Positions 46,673-55,778 are shown, counted from the stretch's first letter. The stretch: 64,000 nt of DNA from Bacteroidota bacterium (GCA_016178785.1 JACOSO010000096.1:248001-312000), one strand, 5' to 3'. Translations and numbers: made by a program. Notes: generated by a model not told the origin, from the letters alone.

Positions 46673-47593
46673 TTATTTTTTCATCCACCCATTTGTAGTC
46701 ATCCAATTTTTGCAGCGTTCCATCCACTGGTCTGATGTGGTTGGATTGTTCAATCCAAAACCGTGGCCTCCCTTTTGGTAAATGTGTATTTCAGCCAACA
46801 CTTTGTTTTTAATGAGGTACTGATAAAAGACTACACTATTCTCAACTTTTACAACATCATCATCACTTGCGTGAAGGAGGAAGGTGGGCGGTGTTTCCGC
46901 AGTAACCTGAAGCTCATTCGAGAAATAATTGATTTGGTCAGCAGAAGGCTTCTGACCGATTAATGCATCCCGCGAGCCGATGTGCCCGATCGAATCCTGA
47001 AAGCTGATGACCGGATAAATCAGTACCATGAAGTCAGGTCTCAAACTTATTTTCTCCTCATTTGGTATCACTGAAGTTTTGAAGTGCGTGCCTGCTGTTG
47101 AAGCCAGATGACCTCCTGCAGAAAAACCCATGATGCCAACTTTATTCGGGTTGATGTTCCACTCAACTGCTTTTTGTCTTACTATTTTTATTGCTTGTTG
47201 GACATCTTGTAATGGTCCGATTTCTTTTTTCTCCATCGTTGTATTATTTGGAATCCGGTATTTCAATACAAATGCGGCAACGCCCATCTCCGCCCATTGT
47301 TTGGCAACTTCTGTTCCTTCATGACTGATTGCATTATCCGTATATCCACCACCAGGGCAAACAATCACAGCAGCGCCATTTGCTTTTTCTTTAAGAGGAA
47401 GAAAAACAGTTAGTGTAGGATGTATGATTTTACTCACAATTGTAATGCCATTGAAAAACTCGGTTTTCTCTTCGTTGACAGTTGGTTTGCTATTCGGGAT
47501 TTTTCCTGTGTAAAGATCGGTGGTGGTTTGTGCAAAAGTCATAGTGAGTGCAAAGCAAGATTTAATAAAAATAAGGCCTGTGGCAAGATTCAT
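46673..47593 (-). CDS. Exported alpha/beta hydrolase (BD-FAE/acetylesterase-like)
   Basis: A 306-residue secreted esterase. After the signal peptide (CFALTMTFAQ) comes the oxyanion motif CPGGGYTDNAISHEG, the nucleophile elbow GFSAGGHLAS, the Asp in LLHASDDDVV and the catalytic His in KGGHGFG. This set matches esterases that remove acetyl or feruloyl groups from plant polysaccharides. No other carbohydrate-degradation genes lie nearby, so the substrate is open. Confidence 0.85.
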   Translation of the reverse strand: MNLATGLIFIKSCFALTMTFAQTTTDLYTGKIPNSKPTVNEEKTEFFNGITIVSKIIHPTLTVFLPLKEKANGAAVIVCPGGGYTDNAISHEGTEVAKQWAEMGVAAFVLKYRIPNNTTMEKKEIGPLQDVQQAIKIVRQKAVEWNINPNKVGIMGFSAGGHLASTAGTHFKTSVIPNEEKISLRPDFMVLIYPVISFQDSIGHIGSRDALIGQKPSADQINYFSNELQVTAETPPTFLLHASDDDVVKVENSVVFYQYLIKNKVLAEIHIYQKGGHGFGLNNPTTSDQWMERCKNWMTTNGWMKK

Positions 47594-47633
47594 AACTCAA
47601 AGAATTTAAGCTTAATATATTTATTGTGGAATC

Positions 47634-48236
47634 CTATTTTACTAAAAAAATTCTACGCGTATCCGGACTTATGAAAAAAGTTTGTTTAACCAATTTTGAG
47701 GTAGTATCTGGAGCGTGGCCTTTTAATTTATATTGGCACAACACCTGGTAACAGAATACCTGGTCTTCACTTTCTGAATATCTCTTAAAAGAACTTCGAT
47801 ACATTTTCAGTTCATCGATCTGCTGAATGGTGAAGTCTCTTAAATCAGTAAAAGTCTTGATGTAGGTCTTAAGAAAATCATCGTTTGAGTTGATTTTCTT
47901 TTGAAAGGCATTCAGTGAATCGATCCGCTGGTTGGTTTTAATGAGCAGTCTTGAATTGTAATCAATATCTTTTCCGATGTGATTTAAAATGGTGTCAAGC
48001 GGAGGAGGCGGGTTGATGTTGGTCGCGTATTCGCGAATAAGTAAGTTGATAGAATCCTTTCCCGTAATCGACTTTATATCTTCCAGTTTTTGGATTTCAA
48101 TCTCTCCGGGCTGACGCTTCCATACATAGTATACGTAATTCGAGATGGTTTCCTTTTTATGATCGCGATTACAGGACGTGACAATGGCTGTGATAAAGAT
48201 AGCCCAAGCAATTTTGTTCAATAGCATAAGCAGCAT
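47634..48236 (-). CDS. Lipoprotein of unknown function
   Basis: A 200-residue predicted lipoprotein (AIFITAIVTSC, Cys22). The mature part is mostly helical (LLIKTNQRIDSLNAFQKKI, FTDLRDFTIQQIDELKMYRSSFKRY), which suggests a coiled-coil bundle. An ATG three codons downstream is an equally good start. No family recognised. Confidence 0.6.
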   Translation of the reverse strand: MLLMLLNKIAWAIFITAIVTSCNRDHKKETISNYVYYVWKRQPGEIEIQKLEDIKSITGKDSINLLIREYATNINPPPPLDTILNHIGKDIDYNSRLLIKTNQRIDSLNAFQKKINSNDDFLKTYIKTFTDLRDFTIQQIDELKMYRSSFKRYSESEDQVFCYQVLCQYKLKGHAPDTTSKLVKQTFFISPDTRRIFLVK

Positions 48237-48258
48237 TTAAAAGTCAAAATAGTCCCAC

Positions 48259-48489
48259 TTAATTTATTTTTTCATATCGATCAGGGTTCATCGGCCACTT
48301 ATTTTTATAACCGTCAGGCCATTGGAGGCAAAACATGGCCCATTCAGTTGAATAAACGATTTTGCAAATCACGAAGCTGCCATTGTGATATAATCGAACA
48401 TTATCACCTTCATGCAATTGATTTCCATTTTTATCATAGATGCCTATAAACTGATTTTTAAATAAATCAGTTGTTTCCCGATTGCTCAT
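48259..48489 (-). CDS. YopX-like small protein
   Basis: A 76-residue protein whose core, FIGIYDKNGNQLHEGDNVRLYHNG, has the DKNGxxIxEGD pattern of YopX-type beta-barrel domains. That domain is common in phages but also stands alone in Bacteroidota. It has no phage neighbours here and lies 22 bp upstream of the lipoprotein gene. Function unknown. Confidence 0.6.
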   Translation of the reverse strand: MSNRETTDLFKNQFIGIYDKNGNQLHEGDNVRLYHNGSFVICKIVYSTEWAMFCLQWPDGYKNKWPMNPDRYEKIN

Positions 48490-48662
48490 TAGGTGAATAT
48501 TATTGTATTAGGTATTGGTGATTTGCCAACAATCCTAAATCTCTACAGGATGAATTACAAAAGCAAACTCATCAAAGCAGTGAAATTAAAAGCTAAAGAG
48601 AGGTTCGGGCTTCGCGCTACGCCCAGACCGAGAAAAATAAAGTAGCCTATTATGATCCGAAG

Positions 48663-49460
48663 CTATTCCAGTAACTGCTCGTAGAACCCACCGATGCCAT
48701 TTGCTTTGTCTACAAAATGGATTTCTAAAACCCAGTGTCTTTTATTTCCCTGTTTGTCTAACCCAAGTATGCTTGTGGGATTGTCGGGATGAACATCCAA
48801 ACTTAAATCCATGGGGTTGGGTTGCTCGTGTGGAAAGCGACCGATGATATGACCTGCAATATCTCCTCCGAATTCATAGCCGTAGCGTTTGGCAAGGTCA
48901 GCAGCGTATTTGAAATATTCTGCCCCGGTAAGTGTGGTTTGTTTAGCGTACCATGCATTGGCTTCGCGCCACGCAGCCTCAACATCTCTTTTTAATTTCA
49001 GTTTCTTGGGATTATCGCCAACAACATAAGTTCTTCCCACATCTGTCTCCCACCCCTGATAATTCGGCCCGAAATCTAAAAACACAATATCATCTTTTTG
49101 AATAACTCGGTCAGGCGGGTTGGCCGTATACTTCTGAAGTGTATTAACACCGGCTCTCACAATTTTTTTATGCCAGTGTTCTTCCATACCAAAGAGTTCT
49201 TTAGCCAGTTTGACTATTTCCGCGCTGAGTTCACTTTCAGACTTGCCTGCAACAATGAGTCCCCGCTTCTCTACCACATCAAACAATTCTTTTGTCTTGC
49301 TTTGGGCAAGGAGAAGTTTTTGTCTTACTTCATTGTCAATCTCATTTGTCGTTTTCTTGGTTACCATATCAGCAGCATTTTTTGCAGTCAACGTCTTGTC
49401 TTGTGCACAGACACCGACCGCATATGCCATAAAGAAGCACGTATATAGAATTTTTTTCAT
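48663..49460 (-). CDS. Exported M24-family metallopeptidase (Xaa-Pro aminopeptidase-like)
   Basis: A 265-residue pita-bread fold protein with a signal peptide ending GVCAQ. Metal ligands are in order: Asp in FLDFGPNY, Asp in GWETDVGRTY, His in AGHIIGRFPHE, Glu in WVLEIHF and Glu near FYEQL. It lacks the N-terminal domain of full Xaa-Pro aminopeptidases, so it is a short secreted form. It should cleave peptides outside the cytoplasm; specificity unknown. Confidence 0.82.
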   Translation of the reverse strand: MKKILYTCFFMAYAVGVCAQDKTLTAKNAADMVTKKTTNEIDNEVRQKLLLAQSKTKELFDVVEKRGLIVAGKSESELSAEIVKLAKELFGMEEHWHKKIVRAGVNTLQKYTANPPDRVIQKDDIVFLDFGPNYQGWETDVGRTYVVGDNPKKLKLKRDVEAAWREANAWYAKQTTLTGAEYFKYAADLAKRYGYEFGGDIAGHIIGRFPHEQPNPMDLSLDVHPDNPTSILGLDKQGNKRHWVLEIHFVDKANGIGGFYEQLLE

Positions 49461-49673
49461 GACTCATTTTTATGACAAGGTAACGACTGGGATAACGGCC
49501 TCAAATAAAGAAGAATGGGTGATATTTGTTATATCCACGGAAAACGGCATACATTTATTCTTCTAATAGTCTGGCTATCACTTCTTAGCTGAGCCACTTA
49601 ATTGCAAGGCAAAGACACCAACGCGTCAGAATACAATCCGTTTTATTATTTTGGGAAAAATTTAAAATCAATT

Positions 49674-51065
49674 ATGAATAAATTATCGGCTCTCTTACTC
49701 ATTGCAGTTCTCTTCGCCTGTCAAAAAGAAAAGGATCCCCGTATTTCAACCATCGATAGTTTCCTTACCGGCCAGGTGGAGCATTTTAAATTTAATGGCA
49801 ATGTACTGGTGGCCGAACGCGGAAAGATCATTTACAAAAAGTCATTTGGTTTTTCTAATTTCGATACGCAAGAATCATTAAACGATAGTTCAGTATTTGA
49901 GCTTGCATCTGTGAGTAAACAATTTACAGCCACGGCCATTTTGCTTTTAAAAGAACGCGGCAAACTTCAGCTTACCGATTCGCTGCGCCATTTCTTTCCT
50001 GAACTTCCTTACCACAACATCACGGTCTATCAGTTACTCACGCATACTTCCGGGGTACCTGACTATGAATCGAATATGGAATCCAAATGGGATCACCGCA
50101 AAATTGCTTTCAATGGAGATATGATAAACTTCCTTGCCAAAGAAAAAACACCGATTGATTTTCTGCCTGGCAAAAAATGGCAGTACAGCAACACAGGGTA
50201 TGCGCTGCTGGCAAGCATTATTGAAAAAGTATCAGGGCAATCGTATAAAGATTTTTTGGCAGCGAACATTTTCACACCGCTTGGTATGACACATTCAAGA
50301 GTGTATAACACACGGAGGTCAGGGGAGACGTTGAAGAACTATGCCTACGGTTATGTCTGGTCTGATAGTTTGAAGAAATATCAATTGCCCGATTCTGTAA
50401 AAGCATTTAACATGGTGTATTGGTTGGATGGAATTCAAGGTGATGGTGTTGTCAATTCAACCGTAGGAGACCTATTGAAATGGGATCGAGGAATGGTGAA
50501 CCATACGATCTTATCTGAAGCGAGTGTTAAAGAGATGGTCTCGCAGCAAGCTCTGATCGATAGTACATCAAAGAACTATTATGGATATGGAGTGATGGTA
50601 GGAAAAAATAAATCAGGAAACTTTATCACGCACTCCGGAGGTTGGCCGGGATATGTCACTAACCTTGCGCGGTACACCGATGATGACAAAACAATCATTA
50701 TACTGTCTAACAATCAGTCGGCTTCACCGGCCATTTCAGAAACCATAGTGCGCATATTGAATAATGAGTCACTCGTTTCAGCCTATGAACACAAACCTGT
50801 CTCACTAGATACTACGGCCCTAAAACCATTTGTCGGTTCATATGTTACGAGCAATGCAGCATTTGACCTTGCGATCGGAAAAGAAGGAGTGGAATTGATT
50901 TTAAAGTCAGGTGCACGCAGAAAACTTATACCCGAATCTGCAACAAAACTATATTATGCAGATGGCCGCGATCTCCAATTGGAAATTGAAAAAGACGCTG
51001 ATGGTCAGCCAAAGTTCTATCGGATTGCGTATGGTATAAAAGAAGAAATAAAAAAAGTGAAGTAA
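49674..51065 (+). CDS. Serine hydrolase (class C beta-lactamase-related) lipoprotein
   Basis: A 463-residue predicted lipoprotein (LLIAVLFAC, Cys16). The penicillin-binding-type active site is complete: SxxK in LASVSKQFTA, YxN in WQYSNTGYALL and HxG in ITHSGGWPGY. A C-terminal lipocalin-like extension (about 370-463) is common in this group of esterases and D-peptidases. I chose the ATG at 49674 over one 24 codons upstream because it gives the lipoprotein signal. Substrate unknown. Confidence 0.85.
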   Translation: MNKLSALLLIAVLFACQKEKDPRISTIDSFLTGQVEHFKFNGNVLVAERGKIIYKKSFGFSNFDTQESLNDSSVFELASVSKQFTATAILLLKERGKLQLTDSLRHFFPELPYHNITVYQLLTHTSGVPDYESNMESKWDHRKIAFNGDMINFLAKEKTPIDFLPGKKWQYSNTGYALLASIIEKVSGQSYKDFLAANIFTPLGMTHSRVYNTRRSGETLKNYAYGYVWSDSLKKYQLPDSVKAFNMVYWLDGIQGDGVVNSTVGDLLKWDRGMVNHTILSEASVKEMVSQQALIDSTSKNYYGYGVMVGKNKSGNFITHSGGWPGYVTNLARYTDDDKTIIILSNNQSASPAISETIVRILNNESLVSAYEHKPVSLDTTALKPFVGSYVTSNAAFDLAIGKEGVELILKSGARRKLIPESATKLYYADGRDLQLEIEKDADGQPKFYRIAYGIKEEIKKVK

Positions 51066-51081
51066 CCTTTGCTCACGAGAA

Positions 51082-51110
51082 GGTCGGTATTGTTGCCGGC
51101 CATCTTTTTT
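51082..51110 (+). terminator. Probable terminator after the serine hydrolase gene
   Basis: GGTCGG and CCGGCC pair (one G-U) around a TATTGTTG loop, followed by ATCTTTTTT. It lies about 20 bp after the serine hydrolase stop. Confidence 0.5.
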
Positions 51111-51209
51111 GCGATGACTTTATTGTTGGTCAAGAAAAACACCAAAGATAGAGAGGGCTCTACGAAGAATAAAAAAGTATCTTTGGAAGAATTGAAACTC
51201 ATTAAAATC

Positions 51210-51566
51210 ATGAAAACGGTTATACTTTTTGGAGCAATAATTTTAACCAGTTGCAGTTTAGGGCATAAAGAAGTTAGGTATAGTGAAATGGCATCTCCCC
51301 CCATATTACGTTTAAAGGGAGACGGTATATTAATCACGACTGCGAACTCAAAAGAGAACACGGCATTTAAGATTTATGAAATACAACCTACGATTGACGA
51401 AGGCTCGAAAATAATTTTGTTGAAAGGTTTGGAGTCAATGGGAAAGGAACTTAAAACTGAATTCCATGTAACTTTAGGTAATATGAAGCAGGATAGCGTT
51501 TCGGCTTATAAAATTTATTGGGTTGATCCTGATAACAAAAGAACCGAGCTTAGAATCGAAAATTAG
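51210..51566 (+). CDS. Small lipoprotein of unknown function
   Basis: A 118-residue predicted lipoprotein (MKTVILFGAIILTSC, Cys15). The mature domain looks all-beta (AFKIYEIQPTIDEGSKIILLKG, VSAYKIYWVDPDNKRTELRIEN). I use the ATG at 51210; a frame extending to 51069 lacks a signal and runs through the terminator hairpin. No family recognised. Confidence 0.55.
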   Translation: MKTVILFGAIILTSCSLGHKEVRYSEMASPPILRLKGDGILITTANSKENTAFKIYEIQPTIDEGSKIILLKGLESMGKELKTEFHVTLGNMKQDSVSAYKIYWVDPDNKRTELRIEN

Positions 51567-51595
51567 CCGCCTTTCTCCTTGTCTCACTTCAAAGT

Positions 51596-51672
51596 CTAAA
51601 TTTTTATGTCGTCCGGGAAAGGAGCACCTGACCAGTTTCAATGTATGATTTCAAACGATGAAGGAAGTAACT
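51596..51672 (-). pseudogene. Remnant of an SRPBCC (AHSA1-like) gene, 3' end
   Basis: On the minus strand this reads YFLHRLKSYIETGQ and then, after restoring one missing base, GAPFPDDIKI and a TAG stop. The SRPBCC gene at 55944-56354 ends in WSYFLHSLKSYIETGQGTPFLDDVKI, so about 25 residues match closely. Only the 3' end is left and it has a 1-bp deletion. Homology stops abruptly at 51672, where a TTGTT...AACAACAAC repeat-like tract begins. Confidence 0.65.
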
Positions 51673-51703
51673 GTGTTGTTCAGGCACTAACAACAACAAG
51701 GGA

Positions 51704-52159
51704 CTACAAGCGGTGGAACACAATACTCTTTCCTATCCACCGGAATTTCCAATAGCCTCGTACAATAGCAGTATTGGGAGCGGTTAAAGTAATCCGCGCA
51801 TCGTAGGTATGCCCCGAATTGGGGTCATAAATTTTTCCGTCACCCCACACGTTGTCGCCCTTGTAGTAAATTTTTTCTACCACATTCATTCCAATGAGAG
51901 GGCGTGTGGTAAATTTGGGATTGGGATTTTCTGTGTCGCGGTAGGAGAACATCATCGATTCTCCGGAAGCGCAAAGAAACCATATCATCCTTCCCGCATA
52001 ATACCCGTCTCCTTCGATCATTTCGATTTGCAGGTTTTTCTCCTCCGTTTGCCATATCCCTAAAATACGGTTGGCCTCGCGACTGGAGTTATCACTTGTG
52101 AAGCCGAAGAGCAGCGTTAAAATAATAACCGAAACGAATAGGAATTTTTTTGTAAGCAT
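51704..52159 (-). CDS. DUF2147 protein
   Basis: A 151-residue exported protein with a hydrophobic N-terminus (FVSVIILTLLFGFTSD) and a DUF2147 domain: LGIWQTEEKNLQIEMIEG, GMNVVEKIYYKGDNVWGDGKIYDPNSGHTYDARI and IVRGYWKFRWIGKSIVFHR. These proteins form a lipocalin-like barrel and are exported, with unknown ligands. It follows the SRPBCC remnant on the same strand. Confidence 0.85.
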   Translation of the reverse strand: MLTKKFLFVSVIILTLLFGFTSDNSSREANRILGIWQTEEKNLQIEMIEGDGYYAGRMIWFLCASGESMMFSYRDTENPNPKFTTRPLIGMNVVEKIYYKGDNVWGDGKIYDPNSGHTYDARITLTAPNTAIVRGYWKFRWIGKSIVFHRL

Positions 52160-52295
52160 AATGACGCCTGCAGGGCATCAACCGATTTCAGTAGGATATA
52201 TAAAGATACTCATTATAAAACGGAGTTGGACGATTGCTTTCGCGTTCAGCCAAGTAGCAGGTTCTCACAAAAAAAACTTATGAAAAAAGCGAATG

Positions 52296-52790
52296 CTAAT
52301 TATTTCCTCTTGATCTTAATTGTCTCCTGAGCAGTTTAACCCAAAGACTCCATTCACTAACCTTTGCTGAGCCCGTAAAATGGTTTTCTACTTTATCAAA
52401 TGCATCCTCAATAAATGCATCGTGTAGCCAGCGGATAGCAAACGTCCATAACAGTAAATCGTTTCCGGAAATAGTCATGTCGATCGTGTGCTTTATTTCT
52501 GTTTTACTGGCGCCTACCTCGGTTATTTCAAATTTGTGAATTCCATTAAAACCCAAAGGCTTGGTAAATCTGAATTGAATTAATTGATCGCGTTTATATT
52601 CTTGAACGGTATATTTAATAGGACCGTGTCCGCCTTTGGAATTTATATTCAAGCCTTTGTCCAATTCTACGCGAGGCCACTTATCGGTTGCCACAATCAT
52701 GTCATTTTCAGAGGCAAGGGTCTCAAGTAGTGCTCCAATTCTTGCTTTTGGTTGATTTATATTCCGTCTATGGATGTTAATGACTTTCAT
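52296..52790 (-). CDS. SRPBCC-fold protein (polyketide cyclase/START-like)
   Basis: A 164-residue protein with the helix-grip fold pattern: MKVINIHRRNINQP, then strands GPIKYTVQEYKRDQLIQFRFTKPLGFNGIHKFEI and TEIKHTIDMTISG, with a long C-terminal helix (AFDKVENHF). Such domains bind hydrophobic ligands. No ligand can be assigned. It lies 40 bp downstream of the HelD gene on the same strand. Confidence 0.7.
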   Translation of the reverse strand: MKVINIHRRNINQPKARIGALLETLASENDMIVATDKWPRVELDKGLNINSKGGHGPIKYTVQEYKRDQLIQFRFTKPLGFNGIHKFEITEVGASKTEIKHTIDMTISGNDLLLWTFAIRWLHDAFIEDAFDKVENHFTGSAKVSEWSLWVKLLRRQLRSRGNN

Positions 52791-52830
52791 GAAATTAGCC
52801 GCTTGATCATTGTTTGTCTCAAATCCTAAC

Positions 52831-54882
52831 TCACCCCCTCAAAAACGCACTCCTCTCCTTCTCATAAGTAATTGTCAGCTTGTGCATGGCGCGTGTGCAA
52901 GCAATGTAGAGCATGCGTCTGTCGATGTCGGATTTGTAATTGCTTGCTGAAACAAACGGCACGATCACTTCATCGAATTCAAGTCCCTTGGCTAAATGCA
53001 CTGTAGTGATGATAATGCCGGTAGAAAAGGAAGTGCTGTCGGGTGTGAGCAAGTGAACGTTGTGCGCTTTAATTTTTTCATGCAAGGCGTTTGCCTGGCG
53101 TTGCGTTTTGCAGATGATGCCCAAGGATTGATTGCCAGTATTTCCAAACTGCAAGACCAACTCACGGATCGCTTCGGCTTCATCATGCGAAGTAGCGAAA
53201 CACTTTACTTGTGGCTCTTCTCCATGCCGCTCCATGGCGATGAGATTTGGATTGGGAACGATACGCAAGGAAAATTGCACGATCTCCCACGTAGAGCGAT
53301 AGCTGCGAAACAATTTCACTACATCGCCTTGCGGAAAAACTTCTTCAATGCCTTCGGCAGACGAAGCGCTGTATGGATTCACCGGCTGGTTCACATCACC
53401 GAGAATGGTTTTTCTACATTTGAAAACACGGGAAAGCACCGCGTATTGAACGGGCGTATAGTCTTGCATTTCATCCACCAGCAAATGCTTGACATGATCG
53501 TAGGTCTGAACACCTTCGAGACGAATCTTGCAGTAGATGAGTGGAAACACATCGGCAAACTCCAGCTGCGAGCCGTGCATCATGTGCAACATTTCGGGTT
53601 TGCCGATCCACGAGTAAAAGTTTCGATACACCTCAAACGGACTGCGGATGTTGAACATGCGCGGCACGAGCTCCCATACTTTTGCCTTTTCGTTGCCGGT
53701 GAGCTTACGCTTCACTGCATTGCGGATATATTGCAACACCTCTTGCACCACTTCGGGAATGCGTTTGTGCATTGGCATACGCTGCCATGCTTTAAATTTT
53801 TCTACGATGTACGGAAAGGGCACCACCACACCCGCCACTTTCAATTCGGTGTGCGTGAACGAATTGTTTTCGAGATGAATAAAATATTTATTGAGCTGCC
53901 GCACGAATTCAAACGAGGACTTGAATTGGATGCGCTCGATGAACTCCGCATGTGGATGCTCCAGCAACGATGCTACTTGTTGAAAAAAAGTCTGGAACGG
54001 AAATTTTTTCTCGAGCAGTTCGGCAGCGAGCTCTTCCATTTCCGTTTCGGGAATGTGCTCTTCACCCAGCTCGGGCAACACATTGCTGATGTAGTCGGCA
54101 AAAACTTTGTTGGGCGAAAGAATTAAAATGTCTTTTGCTTTGATCGTATCGCGAAAGCGATAAAGTAAAAATGCAATACGGTGAAGGGCGATGGATGTTT
54201 TTCCAGAGCCGGCCACACCTTGAATGATCATCACCGAGGCCGTCTCATTGCGGATCACCTGGTTCTGGTCGCGCTGAATGGTGGCCACAATGTTTTTCAT
54301 CCGGTCGTCAGTCGACTTACTCAGCTCACGCTGCAGCACTTCATCATCAATGCTCAGTGAACTCTCGATCATGAACTCCATCACACCATCACGGATTTTA
54401 TATTGACGCTTCAGGCCAATCGTACCTTTCACTTTGCCTGAAGGCGTTTCGTACTCGGCATCGCCCAATTCAAAATCGTAGAACATGGAGGAGATGGGCG
54501 CGCGCCAGTCGTAAATCAAATTTTGGCGAAGTGTTTCATCGGTGAATGTGGCGAGACCGACATAGATAGGCATTTCTTTTACATCGATGCCCGACTGAAA
54601 ATCAATTCTTCCGAAATACGGAGACCCCACCAATTTCAAAAGCTTGCGCCTGCGGTCCACGGCACCTGCGCCTACGTTCACCATGCGGTTGATAGACTGC
54701 CCGGCAGCCACCATGTCGGCTTCATCGAGGCCGTGCTGGTGCTCGTAAATGTATTGTTTGTTTTGCCGCAGCTCTTCTGAAAATTCGCGCACACGGTCGG
54801 CCACGCGGTGCAATGCCAGCGAAATCCGCTCCTTAATTTCCTCTAGGTAGATGCGCTCGTCTTGCTCCGTGCCGTTAATCAT
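52831..54882 (-). CDS. HelD-like UvrD/Rep-type helicase
   Basis: A 683-residue superfamily 1 ATPase. An N-terminal coiled coil (ERISLALHRVADRVREFSEELRQNKQY) leads into Walker A IIQGVAGSGKTSIALHR (about 198-214), Walker B HLLVDEMQDYTPVQY and the C-terminal motif VHLAKGLEFDEVIVPF. The N-terminal coil and the short 1A insert match HelD proteins that strip stalled RNA polymerase from DNA, rather than DNA-repair UvrD. The purine-poor antisense strand carries a 376-codon shadow frame. Confidence 0.85.
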   Translation of the reverse strand: MINGTEQDERIYLEEIKERISLALHRVADRVREFSEELRQNKQYIYEHQHGLDEADMVAAGQSINRMVNVGAGAVDRRRKLLKLVGSPYFGRIDFQSGIDVKEMPIYVGLATFTDETLRQNLIYDWRAPISSMFYDFELGDAEYETPSGKVKGTIGLKRQYKIRDGVMEFMIESSLSIDDEVLQRELSKSTDDRMKNIVATIQRDQNQVIRNETASVMIIQGVAGSGKTSIALHRIAFLLYRFRDTIKAKDILILSPNKVFADYISNVLPELGEEHIPETEMEELAAELLEKKFPFQTFFQQVASLLEHPHAEFIERIQFKSSFEFVRQLNKYFIHLENNSFTHTELKVAGVVVPFPYIVEKFKAWQRMPMHKRIPEVVQEVLQYIRNAVKRKLTGNEKAKVWELVPRMFNIRSPFEVYRNFYSWIGKPEMLHMMHGSQLEFADVFPLIYCKIRLEGVQTYDHVKHLLVDEMQDYTPVQYAVLSRVFKCRKTILGDVNQPVNPYSASSAEGIEEVFPQGDVVKLFRSYRSTWEIVQFSLRIVPNPNLIAMERHGEEPQVKCFATSHDEAEAIRELVLQFGNTGNQSLGIICKTQRQANALHEKIKAHNVHLLTPDSTSFSTGIIITTVHLAKGLEFDEVIVPFVSASNYKSDIDRRMLYIACTRAMHKLTITYEKERSAFLRG

Positions 54883-54923
54883 GTTTTCGTTTTGGGAGCG
54901 CGAAGGTAAGGAGAAAAGAGGTG

Positions 54924-54945
54924 TTGGTCAGCGAACAACAACAAC
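54924..54945 (+). repeat. Dispersed repeat, TTGGTCAGCGAACAAC type
   Basis: TTGGTCAGCGAACAACAACAAC. Related copies lie at 55781-55803 (GTTGGTCAGCGACCAACAAC...) and 58443-58463 (GGTCAGCGAACAACCAACAAC), and a degraded one near 51680. Confidence 0.6.
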
Positions 54946-54972
54946 TAATGGCTTCAGTTAAGTTGGGCCAAT

Positions 54973-55035
54973 GACCCCGAAGGGGTCAAATGTTTATAGT
55001 AAATTAAGCCGCAATATCCCGACCCCGAAGGGGTC
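54973..55035. repeat. Pair of REP-like palindromes upstream of the Y1 transposase
   Basis: GACCCCGAAGGGGTC occurs at 54973-54987 and again at 55021-55035. The first is followed by AAATGTTTATAG, a tail that also accompanies other palindromes of this family (55651-55663, 55858-55869, and inverted at 55581-55591). The second ends 19 bp before the transposase ATG. Confidence 0.75.
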
Positions 55036-55054
55036 GAACACAAACATTCAAATT

Positions 55055-55516
55055 ATGCCAGGCACCTATTCACAAATTTACATTCAGGTAGTGTTTGCAG
55101 TTAAAGGACGAGAGAGTCTAATCCAGCAATCATGGGAAGAGCAATTGTACAAATACATTACAGGTATCGTGCAAAACAAAGAACAAAAAATGCTTGCCGT
55201 CAATGGCATGCCTGATCACATTCATTTTCTTATTGGAATGAAACCGTCTTGTTGCCTATCAGATTTAGTCCGCGAGGTAAAGAAATCTTCTAACGAGTTC
55301 ATCCGAACGAAGCAATTCATCCCATTTCAATTTCAATGGCAGGAAGGTTATGGAGCGTTTTCATATAGTCATTCCAGTTTGGATCGGGTGATCGCCTATA
55401 TTTTAAATCAGAAAGAGCATCATCGCAAGAAAACATTTAAAGAAGAATACAGCGAGTTCTTGGAGAAGTTTAAAATTGAACATGATCCGAAATATCTTTT
55501 TGAATGGATTGAATAG
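55055..55516 (+). mobile_element. tnpA: IS200/IS605-type Y1 (HUH) transposase gene, REP-associated
   Basis: A 153-residue single-domain HUH transposase. The metal-binding HUH motif is in NGMPDHIHFLIGM (His-Ile-His) and the catalytic Tyr in DRVIAYILNQKEHHRKKTF. The Bacteroidota-type opening PGTYSQIYIQVVFAVKGRE and FQWQEGYGAFSYSHSSLDR confirm the family. The ATG at 55055 is preferred; a longer frame would translate the upstream palindromes. No TnpB follows. It is framed by GACCCC..GGGGTC and GACTCC..GGAGTC palindromes, so it probably acts on REP-like DNA hairpins. Confidence 0.85.
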
Positions 55517-55540
55517 CGCTTTGTTTCGAGCACAACATAC

Positions 55541-55608
55541 GACCCCCTCGGGGTCGGGTTTAATATCGTAGATTCTTTTTCTATAAACATTCAATCCCTT
55601 CGGGATTG
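55541..55608. repeat. REP-like composite element downstream of tnpA
   Basis: GACCCCCTCGGGGTC (55541-55555), then GTTTAATATCGTAGATTC, CTATAAACATT and the second palindrome CAATCCCTTCGGGATTG (55592-55608). CTATAAACATT is the reverse complement of the AATGTTTATAG tail seen by the other palindromes. A similar composite lies at 46585-46655. Confidence 0.7.
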
Positions 55609-55707
55609 GAGTTGTGGTCACAAATCCGAAACCATGACTCCGAAGGAGTCACACGTTTATAGCATTCAATCCAGAGAACATAGCCGACCCTGAAGGGGTC
55701 GAACGTT
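55604..55707. repeat. Direct repeat copy 1 with two REP-like palindromes
   Basis: About 104 bp containing GACTCCGAAGGAGTC (55636-55650), CACACGTTTATAGC and GACCCTGAAGGGGTC (55686-55700). It is nearly identical to copy 2, about 207 bp further on. Confidence 0.75.
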
Positions 55708-55778
55708 CTATAGAGCAAAAAAGAAAACGCTAGCCACCGGGTTTCAAATTGCAAGGAAGGAAACGGATGTAGAAAGCA

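Noticed and set aside
48550-48648. A basic 31-codon frame (MNYKSKLIKAVKLKAKERFG...) between the YopX-like and M24 genes
   Set aside because: No signal, no promoter and no recognisable family; it includes a GGGC...GCCC hairpin and is probably non-coding.
52996-54126. A 376-codon open frame antisense to the HelD-like gene
   Set aside because: It mirrors the helicase codon pattern, shows no domain, signal or membrane pattern, and lies wholly inside a well-conserved gene.
54971-55054. N-terminal extension of the Y1 transposase
   Set aside because: The extra codons translate the GACCCCGAAGGGGTC palindromes (TPKGSN twice); family members start at the PGTYSQ methionine.
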